Below are positions 10,793-22,858 of a stretch of DNA of 64,000 nt, piece by piece. The position numbers were made by a program, and so were the translations under genes. The stretch spans positions 186,001 to 250,000 of the forward strand of contig OY744468.1 in the NCBI GenBank assembly GCA_963556145.1, given 5' to 3'. This stretch comes from Hygrocybe punicea (lineage: Eukaryota > Basidiomycota > Agaricomycetes > Agaricales > Hygrophoraceae). The stretch's first letter is position 1; every line of letters starts with the position of its first letter. The notes beneath the pieces are model-generated. The model was given only the letters and a program-made list of their open reading frames with translations, ran no database searches and had not been told where the DNA came from.

Positions 10793-12365
10793 TCAGTAGT
10801 GAGAGACCAGCTCTAAATCCACATACTCAACATAGACTCCAGGATTGATAAGCCCTTTAATCATCAGAATGTCGTTCACGCTCATACTCCCTATGGTACC
10901 TTTCTCGAACGAACCACGAGTCCACCGCGGCATCTTCTCATCGACGTGGGCGACTGTCTTCAACCAAGAGACAATTTCTGGCGGAGACGAGAATAGTGCA
11001 GGTTGCTCAACTTCCAGTCGATCAAGAGATCCATCGGCCGATTCAGATATTGATGAAATTCTGTGCCCGAGACTGGCAGGGCTGCTGTGACCTTCCCAAT
11101 GCCCAAGACTGGCAGGGCTGCTATGACCTGCCCAATTTTTGCTATAAATCTCCAATTCTTCTTTGCCCTCAGCGGAAAGGTGGAGCCCGATATGGGGCTC
11201 CCAGGACACAGAAGGTTGCCCGCCGATGTAAACTCCACCAGAATCTAGTGTGAAAGCGCGATCAACTGGTGTTGGAGTGTTTTCAGCGAGATGCGGAGCG
11301 CCTGTCGTGCTGTGGTATAGAGCATGACTCCGCATTGATTCGAATGTAGTATTATTGCGGGAAGCATCATGAATAGGCCGGGGCGCAGGAGTTCGTATGC
11401 TGCCATGATTCTTCGACATGGGATCTGTTGTGGAGGGCGGGTCCCATGACCACAGGTTAATTATTTTGTGCCCCATCGCCAGCAGATCATGTTGGTAATC
11501 GCTAAGCGGGATCATGGCACCCAGGCGAGGGATATTGTAGAGGAGGGAAAATGGAATGGAAAGGAGGGTGCTTATAACGGGGAAAGGATTGCTGGATGAT
11601 GGATAGACGCCAGGACAATCTGTCTGATTATATAACCCTGCACCCTGCCTGTAGAAGGGGAGCGAACCAATTGCGCAATGCCAACGGTGTCCTGTGACAC
11701 CGTGCACCTAGCGAATAACGAAGGTGAGCATGGGCTGAATGAATTATGCAATGGTTATTCACTTTGAAAACCTCTTCGTAGACAGGTCTGCCTGGGTCCC
11801 CTCGTCCAGCTTCAATCTCTGCACATCTCCATCGCTGCAACTCAATCTCAAAGGCAAGCGTGCGAGCCAAGAGGTCTTCATGGAGGAACAGCGTTGCAAA
11901 CGGAGGCCGAGAATTGATGTCGTAGTGTCGATCAGGGCTCACTAGAACAAAAAACTATTGTAGAATTGATATTACATAGAAATGGATGGCTCACATGGTA
12001 AAACATTTTCCCGCACTTCAGCATGTCTTGGATGACGATCTTGACGAAGATGGCGCTGTAACATCCATTCAAGCTATTAAAGCCATTTTCAGTTTCTGCG
12101 TGCATGATACATAAACTTATCTCACACGCGTATTGGACGCTTGCAGGGCTGCGTCAAGCATGTGAGCCCATTCAGCCTGGTTGCCTGTAACGGCGCACAT
12201 TTTGCCGCCGTAAAAGTCTCTCATCGCGGTTACTTCCTCTGCAGGGTAGTAGTGTGCTCTCGTCCGGACTGACGGTAGTGGCGGGTTCGTCATGAATGAG
12301 TGAACGCATTTCTGACTCCGACTCCGAGACCTTGGCACAAAGGGGAAAAACGTCAGCGTCAGCAA
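10793..12365 (-). CDS. hypothetical multi-exon protein, possible HNH-like N terminus
   Basis: Minus-strand frames at 12365-12117, 11942-11628 and 11707-10793 are separated by short gaps that could be introns (for example around 12120-11945). The first has YYPAEEVTAMRDFYGGKMC followed by AVTGNQAEWAHMLDA. A C-x2-TG ... AH pattern resembles the start of fungal HNH-type proteins, but the HNH core is not visible. The middle frame is charged (FEIELQRWRCAEIEAGRGD). The last has two copies of an 11-residue motif (GHSSPASLGHW, GHSSPASLGHR) from a 33-bp duplication at about 11068-11135. I do not recognise the family. It could be a host gene or an old duplicated fragment. Confidence 0.35.
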
Positions 12366-13719
12366 ACTCCGGCCAACTGTTTGAAGTTCACCAAATCAGT
12401 CCCTACACTAGCAACTCGCTCTAGCCAACGGCTTATCGAACGGAGAGATTACAACTACAGAAAACACTGCCCCAGAATATCCCGGAATCGTTAATGCCAC
12501 GACCAGTTATATTTTATTCCGACATTGCCGTTTTCTAGAACTCACTTACGGCAGTAAAACTTCGATGGAAGACTTCTTCCATGTGGCGGGATATGTGCGA
12601 GAGGTCCGGTTTTCTCAGCCCATGAGACGCAACATCCCCCGTAGAAGGCTGGCATTTTACGTGAGTAACTTTTCATTGGCCCTACTTTTGCTACTCTTTC
12701 TTTTGTCACCGATGTCCCCATTGCGACGGTCCTCAATTCGCAACCTCTAGCCATTGTCTCCGATCTTCCTTCACCGACCTGATTGGAATGTACATTTGCC
12801 ACCGCTGGCAGCTCTCGCTTCTCCTCCGGGCGCTACCCCTCTTCTCGCCCTTTCTCGCTCGCGCACCTCGACCTGCCCCCTACTCTGCCTAGTACGCTTC
12901 TTCTGCCTTGCCGATGCTTCAAGTTAATGTTGCTGTTTGGTAGCCCTTCCTACCTGGAGAATGGGATTTTTCTTGGCGAGAGAGAGCTGTTTTGCAATCT
13001 TAGATGATGCGCTTATGTACCCTGCAGCTGTCATTTGAGACACGAAAGATGCCCGGTCGGCGAGAATCCACTACTGGAGCTGTTTGAGTGTGGAGGGCAA
13101 ATTTGCCTTTCATTGTCGAACCTTTTTCGTGTTGGTGTCGACCTCCAGGATGAAAGAGAAGAACAAAAAACTCGAAATGGAGGGTGGGTTAATCTTGCCG
13201 GGCTTACTTCGTCCAACCGCCCCTTACCGTTCTCAGCAGCGCCCGTGCCTTGTACACGGTGTTTTCGACGCCCAGGATGCAAAATCGACACCGAATAAGG
13301 TAAGATTTATGAAACTGCAGAGCACTTCCGTGTTCGTTTCGCTTGCACCCGCTTTCAACTGAATCCCCACCGCTTTCAACAACACCGTGCCTTTTAGCAT
13401 GGCGCGTTCGACCTCTAGGTGAAAACTAGACGCGAATTAAAAGGGGATAGCGGCTGGAAAGCCTTACCATGTTCACCTCACCATAGAACACCTCCCATCA
13501 CTTCCCTGCTCACCATCGCCGTGAAAAGCACGGCGATATTCGCTCGAATCTCCAGGATGAAAGTCAAGCCGAAATCAAGAAGGATGCGCGAAACGGCAGA
13601 ACATGGAAACTGTCGTTTTTGTTTCGCCGCTGGTGCCATTCCCATGTACTGTCTCGCCTTGAGTTTGGGCACGGGGACTTCGGCACAAAAGCTAGCGTAT
13701 CTTCGAATCTATGCCTGCA
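12366..13719. other. intergenic, with a faint ~135-bp degenerate repeat
   Basis: No convincing gene. The phrase cgacctccaggatgaaa returns in degraded form near 13142, 13267, 13409 and 13545, spaced 125-142 bp, each followed by a purine-rich run and later a gccttaccgttc-like block. This suggests three or four very diverged tandem units. Pyrimidine-rich tracts lie near 12810-12930. Confidence 0.35.
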
Positions 13720-16490
13720 ATGTAACTGTGGTGCCTCATTGATGGCGAGCTCAAGTTCGAACCCTTTAAGTCACGTCACCGACGGGTAGTGACATCGACG
13801 ACCTCAAGGTGTTAATCCACCAAAGGGGGATCGGAGCCAATCTCCCCCTTGCTAAGGACCTGGTGCTTTGGAAAGTGCGCATACAGGCTACGAATCCAGG
13901 TTTAAAAACTGCAACTAATTGTCGGCAGCTTAACGAACCGGTTCCTATCCAACCAGAAGACGACTTCGTCAAACGTGTCCCGAAACTTGGTACTGAAGCC
14001 TTTGTCAAGTTGAAACAGACGGATCTTGTGTCGGGTCTCTTTCCCAGTAATCCAAAGAATCGTTTGCACATTCTTGTGCAGCTCCCGCCTGCGGGTGAGT
14101 AATCTGCCCTCCCTATACACCATCTCCCGCTGAAACGTGCTGACAATCAAGTCTCCTTTGGCACAGTGCTAGCGATACCTTTCCCGATGGAGCTAGGGGA
14201 AAGCTTGTTCACGTGGATCCGGCAATTGGTAAGTGTTGGTGCCTCATGTTGATAAGAAACCACGGACGGGCGCTGATGACATCCCCTTTGCAGACGAGCA
14301 CTCCGTCCGCCTCGGGGCAGAAGTGACGGGTAATGAAGCGAAGAAGCAACGGACGGGTATTTGAATGCCTGTCCTTTAGAACCATGCTCAGCTTTCTTGA
14401 TACCTCCACCCATAGAATTGGTCCCCGATTGGTTGATAGAACTCCACGAGAAGCTGTGGGGCAAAACAGACCTCTTGGACAAGATCGTCCGCACTGTGAC
14501 CCTGGATAAGACTGATCTCATTGAACTTCAAGCTGAACTTCAACAACTCAATCCATCTCGTGGGGACGATGACTACGTTCCGCAAAACGTTCTACTTGCC
14601 AGATCGGCCTTCTTGAGCTCGAGGAATGCGTCGAGGAATGTGTCGAGTGCTGAAACCATTTCCGATCACGAAGCTGATTCTGGCTGTGGTCCGACTGCGA
14701 CTCTGGACATCGCTGCCTCCTCGTCCCCCGCCGATCATGTTATGGACGTGGACGATCCTGCCGATCCGTCCCAGTCCATGATGGGTGTTCCCCATGTTCC
14801 GCGTGCTACCCTGTCTACCGTCAATTATGATGCAGGCAGAGGAGATCTTCATGATCGGCCTCAATCTAGAGGTAATTCCCCTATGTCATCGGAACTCACG
14901 GACCTCTCGGATGATGACGATGAAGTCATCCCACCAAGTACCCCTGCGTCCATCGCGAACGCTGTAGCTGATGTTTTAGCAGTGGCACCAGCGATTTTCC
15001 CTGCAACGTGCGGTATATGGACTTGACATTGCGTGTGCCAACGTTGATGCTCATTCGATCTGAATGGGATGTGATGGCTAACTTTCTGGAAAGCGTCCAA
15101 AAGGTATCAAGGGTAGCGTCATCATCACAGGCCAACCCGGAATCGGTTAGCATGTTTACTCCCCCATTTACCATCATTGCCTGAATAACTTTTCCAGGGA
15201 AGACATGCTTCCTATATGACACCCTCGTGCTTCGCCTGATTGCTTCACGGCCTATTCTATTTCAAGCTAAAAGCGGCGCTTTCTTTGCCATCACGGAACG
15301 AGTACGACTTAGGGCGTACTCATTGAAGGCACTGATGTTCCCACACTTGTCGACGCTGATGGTGCAATGTGCATACCCAATGACTCGCGAAGGAGACTAA
15401 CCGAATATTTTTGACGTCGCCAAAGACATAAAAAGATCCAAAATGGATGAGTCAATATGCTTCCGAATTTGGAGAAGCCCTTATCATGGAGCCGTTGTCC
15501 TGGGGAGAATGATCATAATGGCGTTCGTTAAAGATACATTCTTAGCTTCGCTTGCTCAGTCTCCTATTTAGGCTGTTTATCATCGGTACCGACATACCTT
15601 TTAAGCGAATACGGGATGCAGTCGAAGTTTGCGGTACTTCGTCACGTCAATTCATCTTATTTGCTGGGGCAAAGCCCGGCGACGACAGCGCAAAGTCTTG
15701 CCTTATCCAAGCGATCGAGGGTATCCAAAATTTAGAGGAGACTTTACGGAAGGTGCATCGTGATAATCCTGAGCCACATCGTGCATTCGAGATAATTCCG
15801 AAGAACCCAGCAAGGTTGTATGATCAATGCTTGGTCCGACTGGTCTCAAAATGGGTTTCCGAACGTCTGATGATGGAGGCGGAGAAACGGGAGCAAGATG
15901 GCGCCTACCAGTTCTACAAGCGGGTCAAGGGCGTCCATGATGCTGCCCGTTTCGTGGAAGGATGTAGGAACTGCGCGTTCACCAGTACTTTCGCTCGATG
16001 TCAACGCCAGCCACTTTTCACATGCGATCCCTCGATAACCCAGACGAAACCCTAGGTATCACATTCTCGACTCGAACATTGTATGAGACGTTCCCAAACG
16101 TGCAGTCGTTGGCAGGCTACTTGGCAAACCTCAGTCCGCGATCAAACTTCGTGTTACCTCAGGCCGCAGTTCACAGGCTTTCCAACCTTCGATTCATTTC
16201 TGTATGACTGCGAAGCACGCCATGCTGGTTTCCAGTCTCTCATCCCTTGCCAGGTGACGGATGCCTTGAAACATGACATAAATGTCAGGGGTCTGGTAGC
16301 AATTCAAAAAAAAAGAATCAGCACCTGAAGTCTCTTCGTCCAGCAGTATCGAAGAAGTGGATCATTGCTTTGTTGTTCCTGCACCAATGGGGCCCTCATT
16401 TTCGAAACAGACATTCACCAGTGACGCACCACATTGGGAATCGAAGACTGCACAGTATGTGTTAGAGCTAATGGAGGAAGTTGTGTTTGG
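13720..16490 (+). pseudogene. Crinkler (CRN)-type NTPase, full length but decayed
   Basis: The N-terminal header reads LWCLIDGELKFEPF from 13726; the ATG at 13720 is followed at once by TAA. A frame change near 13757 leads to DIDDLKVLIHQ and LAKDLVLWKVRI, then RLHILVQLPPAG before a GTGAGT donor at 14095. This matches the LWKV...LHIVVQ header of Crinkler-like proteins. An acidic linker lies at about 14361-15000. After another frame change come SVIITGQPGIG and, past an intron at 15146-15197, KTCFLYDTLVLRL; that is a Walker A motif with an intron inside its second Gly codon. C-terminal blocks follow: CLVRLVSKWVSERLM, TFHMRSLDNPDETLGITFS and DAPHWESKTAQYVLELMEE, in shifting frames. At least four frame breaks make it a pseudogene. 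Family role: predicted NTPase-nuclease proteins in conflict or effector contexts. Confidence 0.8.
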
Positions 16491-17601
16491 GGTATCAGGA
16501 CTGGTAGTCGCTTGTCCGTCCAAGTGCGTTTTTGGCACTCTTTGCTGGAGTACGCAACGATGTAACAACCACTGCATCACTGATAAACCCCCCGACGATT
16601 GGGCCGATTCCTTACATCCCGGGGAGATGGGTCCTTGAGCGTGTCCACGATGAATTCGGCAGCTTCGTCGACAGTGACCCCCCAAGTCTAATGTGTGCCC
16701 AGGGTCAAAATGCTTGCGTATGGTCATCGATCGCCGGGGCTTCATGGTGCGAGTCGGCGTAATCTGGCAACATGAGGCTGCTTAGTGACCAGGTGAGAAA
16801 TACTTGCTGGACTCAGCTGGCAATTGACCAGCCAAGTGCCTTCCACCTCGAATGCTTGCGCTGGTTGGATTTCACTACATCAAGTACAGAGTTACAGCCG
16901 CTCTTACAGTTCCCTCGTCTGCACAGGCTGTCTGGTTGCTCATGCATTTGCATTGCCCTCAGGTTGGTTAGTGGTCCTGCTTCGCTGATCGCTGGCCACA
17001 CTGAGCACAGCATATTATTGGCTTTTAAGCCTCTCAGCACATCAACGGCAGAACAAGTTCGAAATGCACCCATAACAAGATCATGAAGCTCAACATTCTC
17101 GGTGAAGACTAGTTCGAGTTCATCATTGTCCAACCATTGGCTACATGCAGTTATACACGGATATGTTCGATCCGCAGCCACCATCGCCGCAAACACCATG
17201 CCGTTACGCCCAGAGCTAGAGGACATCGCTACGTGGCGCTATGTGGACGGATGTCGCGGGCGGCTGGGGTGGGTCCAGGGCGTGGTGGATTCTTGGTAGC
17301 CGACTCGAAATGATTTCATCGACCGACAGGTGGAATCAATCTGTGCGTACTTTCTCTTTCCTATGGGCGGTATGACGATGCCGGCATGGATTGCGGATTC
17401 ACAAGTCATTATTACTGGAGGGTGGCGATAGCCATTGCCTGGGTAGTCGTGGTCTTGGTCTCCGGCTTCTTCTCGTTGTATGCTTGCTTCTCGTTTTCAG
17501 TGCACTGTTGGTCATCATGATTTTATCTTATGATGGATATTACTTGTATTCCTGCAAAATGTTTGGTTCCTAATCACCGTCTTGAAGCTGTGAGATGCCC
17601 A
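16491..17601. other. unassigned region, no supported gene
   Basis: Open frames on both strands overlap (for example 17226-16813 minus, 137 residues), but none has a recognisable motif or a splice-consistent extension. A short hydrophobic plus-strand frame at 17400-17573 looks like chance. Confidence 0.3.
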
Positions 17602-18313
17602 ATTATTGCGGTTTTCATGAAATGTGCACCAAATTTAGCAAAATCACTCATGGAATACTGTATGGATTGTTAAGGTGTAACAGGGAACAATCATCTACTT
17701 TACAAGGGCTGGGCAGCCCCAGGCTTAGATTCTGAATATTACATGTATTACAAAACATCCAAACAATTCACCTGTTTTCAGTCACCCTTCTGTGGGAGAC
17801 AACTAAGTCAGCAACCAGACCTCGGATTGGCAAGTATGTAGAGGCTAATTTCATCTATGGTTCTGGGGCTAGGCAGCCCCATCTGTCATTCAAGAAATCA
17901 AGAACATCTGAACAATCTATGTGATCTATTAGTCTCATATAATTTGCATTATTTAGGGTGTTCATAACTTCATGTAAAAATTACAAGTGTGCAACATTAA
18001 TTATGGGGCTGTCTAGCCCCAGAATAATAGATGAAATTTGCCTCTACATACTTGCCAATCCAAGGTCTGGTTGCTGACTTATTTGTCTCCCACAGAAGGG
18101 TGACTGAAAACAGGTGAATTGTTTGGATGTTTTGTAATACATGTAATATTCAAAATCTAAGCCTGGGGCTGCCTAGCCCTTGTAAAGTAGATGATTGTTC
18201 CCATTACACCTTAACAATCCATACAGTATTCCATGAGTTATTTAGAAAATAGTGATTTTGCTGAGTTTGGTGCACATTTCAAGCCTGACAGCTTTACTGA
18301 AAACCGCAATAAT
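17602..18313. mobile_element. foldback element with long inverted arms
   Basis: Ends are ATTATTGCGGTTTTC (17602) and its complement GAAAACCGCAATAAT (18313). The arms pair over most of ~280 bp, for example tggattgttaaggtgtaa with ttacaccttaacaatcca. A ~120-bp spacer at 17880-18000 is unpaired. The left arm lacks small blocks present in the right arm. Four short palindromes of the form ggggctNNNNagcccc lie at about 17706, 17866, 18004 and 18164. No TSD is evident. Confidence 0.85.
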
Positions 18314-18403
18314 CTGGCAGATAGGATTTGATATGTGTCATGACTTAGCCCAACAAGGTTATTAATAATCCAACCAGCTCCTCCACCATCACCTTCACAT
18401 ATA

Positions 18404-18645
18404 TAGCCACACAGCCTCTGCATTCATAGGGCTGTTTGTGTTTGGATTGTGTAGCAGGCTCTGGATTGATGTCAGGATGGCTGCAATGTCATACATCTGC
18501 TACCAGCAGTTCTGGAGAGTGTCCAAGCACAGCTTGCCATTTGTGTACATGTTTGGGTGGAACTTCCACAAGAAGAACTTGACTGTCAGTGGTTTGTTGG
18601 GGTACGTGGATGGAGCCAGGTAGATTTTGATGTTGTGGGATTGGG
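18404..18645 (-). pseudogene. E2 ubiquitin-conjugating enzyme fragment (RAD6/UBC2-like)
   Basis: Minus-strand translation gives YPNKPLTVKF, then FHPNMYTNGKLCLDTLQN with the HPN motif and the catalytic Cys, then an in-frame TAG at 18500-18502 where the family has a conserved Ser-Pro, then [18 protein letters not shown] and [12 protein letters not shown]. This is the central catalytic half of a RAD6/UBC2-class E2, which carries ubiquitin as a thioester. No introns break the ~240 bp. N- and C-terminal parts are absent, and foldback elements lie on both sides. It is a relic, either a processed copy or a fragment picked up by element activity. Confidence 0.78.
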
Positions 18646-18730
18646 GTGGGGTAGCTGCAATCATCAGAGCACACACATTTATAAGCATGCAACAAATGAA
18701 ATTTTATGGTGAAAAGATGGTACATTGTAA

Positions 18731-20083
18731 GTTATTGCTGTTTGCAGCTGAATTGGCGCTGCGTGACATTTCATTCAAAAAAGGCATTATATCACCTGAA
18801 CGATATATCGCCCATAACTCAAGAACAACCAGACCTCATGGGACATAGATTATATAGGGTTTTTTTATTGCCTGAATGAGATCTTGTGCCCCCCAGCTTT
18901 AATTTTTAGATATATTGAATTTGAAGTGACATCAGTCCCTTGGCCCTTTAAGCAATGTTAGCTCCATAACACAACAACCATTGCTTGGAGAGACAACTTT
19001 GGGTGATGAGAAATGCTTGAATATACTGTTAGGAGTGTGCCCCATAGCTACTTTGTGAAATGTTAGCATTTGAAAGGTGCCCTGGTGCTTATGCTCAATG
19101 TAACATCATATAGCACCTGGAACACAGATCCATTGGCTTCAAAAATTATGGGGGGAACAAGTTCACATACATGGGAGAATAAATCATAACCTGAGTCTGT
19201 TAATCTGAACAACCTTTGTTGCACAAAATGAGTCACACTACATGTTTCAACCTATGAGTTCATTATTACCATAAGCATACATCAGAGTGACAGACTCAGG
19301 TGATGATTTATTCTCCCATGTATGTGAACTTGTTCCCCCCATAATTTTTGAAGCCAATGGATCTGTGTTCCAGGTGCTATATGATGTTACATTGAGCATA
19401 AGCACCAGGGCACCNNNNNNNNNNNNNNNNNNNNNNNNNNNNNNNNNNNNNNNNNNNNNNNNNNNNNNNNNNNNNNNNNNNNNNNNNNNNNNNNNNNNNN
19501 NNNNNNNNNNNNNNNNNNNNNNNNNNNNNNNNNNNNNNNNNNNNNNNNNNNNNNNNNNNNNNNNNNNNNNNNNNNNNNNNNNNNNNNNNNNNNNNNNNNN
19601 NNNNNNNNNNNNNNCAGACTCAGGTGATGATTTATTCTCCCATGTATGTGAACTTGTTCCCCCCATAATTTTTGAAGCCAATGGATCTGTGTTCCAGGTG
19701 CTATATGATGTTACATTGAGCATAAGCACCAGGGCACCTTTCAAATGCTAACATTTCACAAAGTAGCTATGGGGCACACTCCTAACAGTATATTCAAGCA
19801 TTTCTCATCACCCAAAGTTGTCTCTCCAAGCAATGGTTGTTGTGTTATGGAGCTAACATTGCTTAAAGGGCCAAGGGACTGATGTCACTTCAAATTCAAT
19901 ATATCTAAAAATTAAAGCTGGGGGGCACAAGATCTCATTCAGGCAATAAAAAAACCCTATATAATCTATGTCCCATGAGGTCTGGTTGTTCTTGAGTTAT
20001 GGGCGATATATCGTTCAGGTGATATAATGCCTTTTTTGAATGAAATGTCACGCGGCGCCAATTCAGCTGCAAACAGCAATAAC
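18731..20083. mobile_element. large foldback element interrupted by an assembly gap
   Basis: The left arm starts GTTATTGCTGTTTGCAGC (18731) and the right end is its complement at 20083. Arms of roughly 470 bp pair closely (aatgttagctcc with ggagctaacatt, gggcgatatatcgttcagg with its complement). The spacer is about 19207-19287. No coding region is seen. Flanks show no clear TSD. The right arm contains the 200-N gap. Confidence 0.85.
19415..19614. other. assembly gap (200 N) flanked by a 124-bp direct duplicate
   Basis: Exactly 200 N. The 124 bases before the gap (19291-19414) are repeated after it (19615-19738). The other arm of the hairpin has only one copy of this segment, so the repeat and gap look like an unresolved contig join. 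Confidence 0.9.
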
Positions 20084-20094
20084 AGGGAAAGGCT

Positions 20095-20279
20095 ACATCA
20101 ATTAAATTTAGTCTGAACAGACAAGAAATCAACAAAGATTGTATTGTTGTGCTGGAGGATCATCTGCAAATGGAACCATGAGTCGAAAAGTATGTCAGCC
20201 ATGTAATTAAAATGGCACTTCTTCATCATGGCATTATCAAGCCAGGCATTGAATGTCACCTCTACATGCCGGTCGCATG
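20095..20279 (-). pseudogene. unknown gene, downstream piece, cut off by the nested insertion
   Basis: The minus strand reads DRHVEVTFNAWLDNAMM, then HFNYMADILFDSWFHLQM and IFVDFLSVQTKFN to a TGA near 20095. Its upstream part lies at 34889-36155. At the R1 insertion (TSD GCATG at 20275-20279 and 34889-34893) the two pieces join in frame: PPLDFHTC continues into DRHVEV. This is the same unrecognised protein whose upstream part is annotated separately, so one gene was split by 14.6 kb. Confidence 0.72.
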
Positions 20280-20601
20280 TGTTACATTTTACAACTCCAC
20301 AACCCTGATTCCACTCCGATATCCACCATGATGATTCCACACTACCACACCTTCCTTTTTGCATTTCCTTTTGGCTTTTGTCTTCTTTTGGACATCATTG
20401 TTTATTCTTGTTCTTGTTTCCTTTTTATCCTTTCTTCTGGAACAATCCAGACCGACCATAGACACATCTCCACATGACCTTGCTGTACCCAAATAGTCCC
20501 CTTGCCAATGGACATCACTCTCATTGTCCTTGCTATATGACATACTGTCTTCCAAAACCAATACACAATGGTGATCCTCACCAAACAGTTCGTAACTGCA
20601 T
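20280..20601 (-). mobile_element. R1 LTR-like repeat copy 3, left piece
   Basis: Starts TGTTACATTTTACAACTC and follows the R1 sequence (inverse orientation) until about 20601, where element X begins. The remainder of the same copy is at 33152-34888. The pieces sum to about 1.61 kb once the insertions are removed, close to the 1643 and 1633 bp of the other copies. A perfect TSD GCATG flanks the whole (20275-20279, 34889-34893). Confidence 0.88.
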
Positions 20602-20993
20602 CAGGAAAATTACAAGCCCTTTTTTTGCACCTTGGAGGCTCTTGACCTTTTTTGAAACCTCTTGAACTTTTTTCTGAGGTTTTTTTGATCTTTTTTAACA
20701 ACTTCTGCTACCTTATGGCACTTTGAGTCACTTGGAAATATTTACTACATAATATCCCTTGCACACCTTTTCACCCTTTTCAACTTTTTCCCACCTTTTC
20801 AAACTTGGATTACTTTGACTCCTTTAGCACTTTGCTTACTTGTTGGTCCTTTACAATTAATCATTTTACTTGTCTTACCACTTTTGACCTTATGACCTTG
20901 GATCACTTTTCACCTTTGATGCCTTTTCTTCTTTTTTTCTACTTTTCCCATCTTTTTCAAAGTGAATTACTTTGAAAAAGGATACCTCTTGTC

Positions 20994-21470
20994 TAGTGTT
21001 GCCACGGCTATAGCCGATGTTTTTTGGAAAATTCCCTTTTTAGGCTAGTTATTGTGTATTGCACGTGACCTTGTATAACGCCACAGTCACAACTTCATCC
21101 AAGGCCCTACAATCGGATGGCCATATCTCAGCAAGTTTTGCACATATCAACTAGTGGTTTGAAATCCCCATTCCCATACCCATAACCAAGGTGTTGACCA
21201 CTTATTTTTGTTCTAATATAGCCATTTCCAAATTCGAAAATTTGGCAATGGGTATGGAAGTCGGTTGGACCTTGCAGGCCACAGAGGGCATCAGCCATTG
21301 TCAAACTATGTATGTACACTCCAGTGCTTATTTGCTAGGTGCTAAAGACATTTTTGACAGCTCACATGAGAACATGCATGGAAGTACGGTTGCACAGATC
21401 GGCACACGGCTTTCCCATCTGCAGTACATTTACTAGCATTCACTGTGGTTTCAGCTGTCCCCCCCTGGTA
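20994..21470. repeat. left terminal inverted repeat arm of the 10.1-kb element
   Basis: Pairs with 30586-31114. It lacks a ~70-bp block (aaaattaggc ... ggggggtcac) that is present in the right arm next to cttattgtgtattgcacg. Otherwise the arms are nearly identical, including cagtacatttactagcat at the inner side. Confidence 0.92.
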
Positions 21471-21582
21471 CTAATCTGTTTTAGATCCACAGGGAGCTAT
21501 CTTGCTTTCATTCTTCTCCCCATCTGCATATTCTTACATGACATGAATTCACCGTCTGGAAATTTACATAGGGTATCAGATA

Positions 21583-22761
21583 TCATACATAACCGCAATG
21601 GCAGAACCATCCAAATACATCAGCCTCAGTAGTCTGATAAAGAGCTTCAAGCAGTGTACAATATATCTCCGTATTGGACAACTCAGTCATTGCCAAACGG
21701 GTATATTCACCACGACGACGTAGGCGGTATTTCATTGCTGAGAAGGCTAGTTCGATGGGGTTGTAGTCAGGGGAGTATGGTGGCAAGAATTCATAACGCA
21801 TGCCGCTGAATATATTTTAGTAGAGATCAATCTGGGCAAATGATTGCTTACTGTGACTTAATGAGCTCCAAAATCTCTGGGTGTTTATGAATACGACAGT
21901 TGTCCATAACAATGACTGATTTTGGAGCAGGAAATGGTTCCATTTGGTCCAGCAGACGTCCAATAAAGGTATAGAAAAGTTGTGAGTCAAAAGCACCTTC
22001 CACGATGTCGCAATGTATAATTCCATCGTTGAGTGATAATCCAGGTAACACTGAGAATCTGTGATCATAAAAGTTAGAAGAGAAGCTGTCAGTGAATAGG
22101 CAATACTTGCCGTCGTCCACGGCAGAAGAAGGCTTTGCGTGACGCTTTTCTACCATGTATTTCCCATGCGTGTCCACGATAGGTTGTCCGGCGATCCACA
22201 GCACTCTCATCAACGAAAACAAGCTGCTCTGCATCATATGTTCCAATACGTGCAGCAAATTCTGCACGTTTCTCAGCACTTCGCTCCATTGCGACACGAG
22301 AAAGCTATCAATGATGACCACAGGTTTTGTGAATGAGAATGTCAACTACACACCTTCTTTATGGTATACCCACCTTTTATAAGGGTACGCCATATTGTCG
22401 ATGTTGATACCAATACACCACACACATCCTCCAACTCTGTCCGAAGCTCATCCAGATAAAGATCTGGAGTTTGATTCAACGTTGCAAACATGTGCTAGAC
22501 AATTTGCTTAAGCAGAGTATAGTTGACTGAAGAAACAAGCCCACAAACCTGTATATCATAGTCACATAGTGAACGATGTATTTGAGGCCTCAATCGTTTT
22601 GGTACATTGACATTGCCTGTTTTTCTGAAATGCGCAAGTATCTTCCGGACAGAGCACAATCCTAGATCAGTGTACATGGAAATCTCCTTGGGCCCCATGG
22701 ATATACTAAGACGAATGACAATCCAATGGACTTCCTCAGGGATCGGTTTACCAGCAACCAT
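21583..22761 (-). CDS. IS630/Tc1-like DDE transposase, apparently intact
   Basis: Start ATG at 22761 (MVAGKPIPEEVHWIVIRLS). An N-terminal helix-turn-helix region (KEISMYTDLGLCSVRKILA) ends in CDYDIQ before an intron. Next come TPDLYLDELRTELED and STIWRTLIKGGY, then after another intron ERSAEKRAEFAARIG. The catalytic Asp follows in LVFVDESAVDRRTTYRG, then LSLNDGIIHCDIVEG, the second Asp in VIVMDNCRIHK, and after an intron LPPYSPDYNPIELAFS with the Glu. The C terminus is GWFCHCGYV. This is a full DDE_3-type enzyme. Its start lies 98 bp from the stop of the dioxygenase gene on the same strand. I see no stop or frameshift outside the introns. A damaged relative is at 59461-60646. Confidence 0.87.
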
Positions 22762-22858
22762 GGCGTAGATGGTTGATCCAAGTCAACAAGTTGAATTGCT
22801 TCTTTTGGTAATTTGGACCTTATCTCACAAGGAAGATAATGACATCACTTTCGGATAC

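Noticed and set aside
16813..17226. 137-residue minus-strand ORF
   Set aside because: No recognisable motif and an overlapping plus-strand frame is similarly open.
19247..19751. Open frames crossing the first N gap
   Set aside because: They depend on N positions and on a duplicated contig end.
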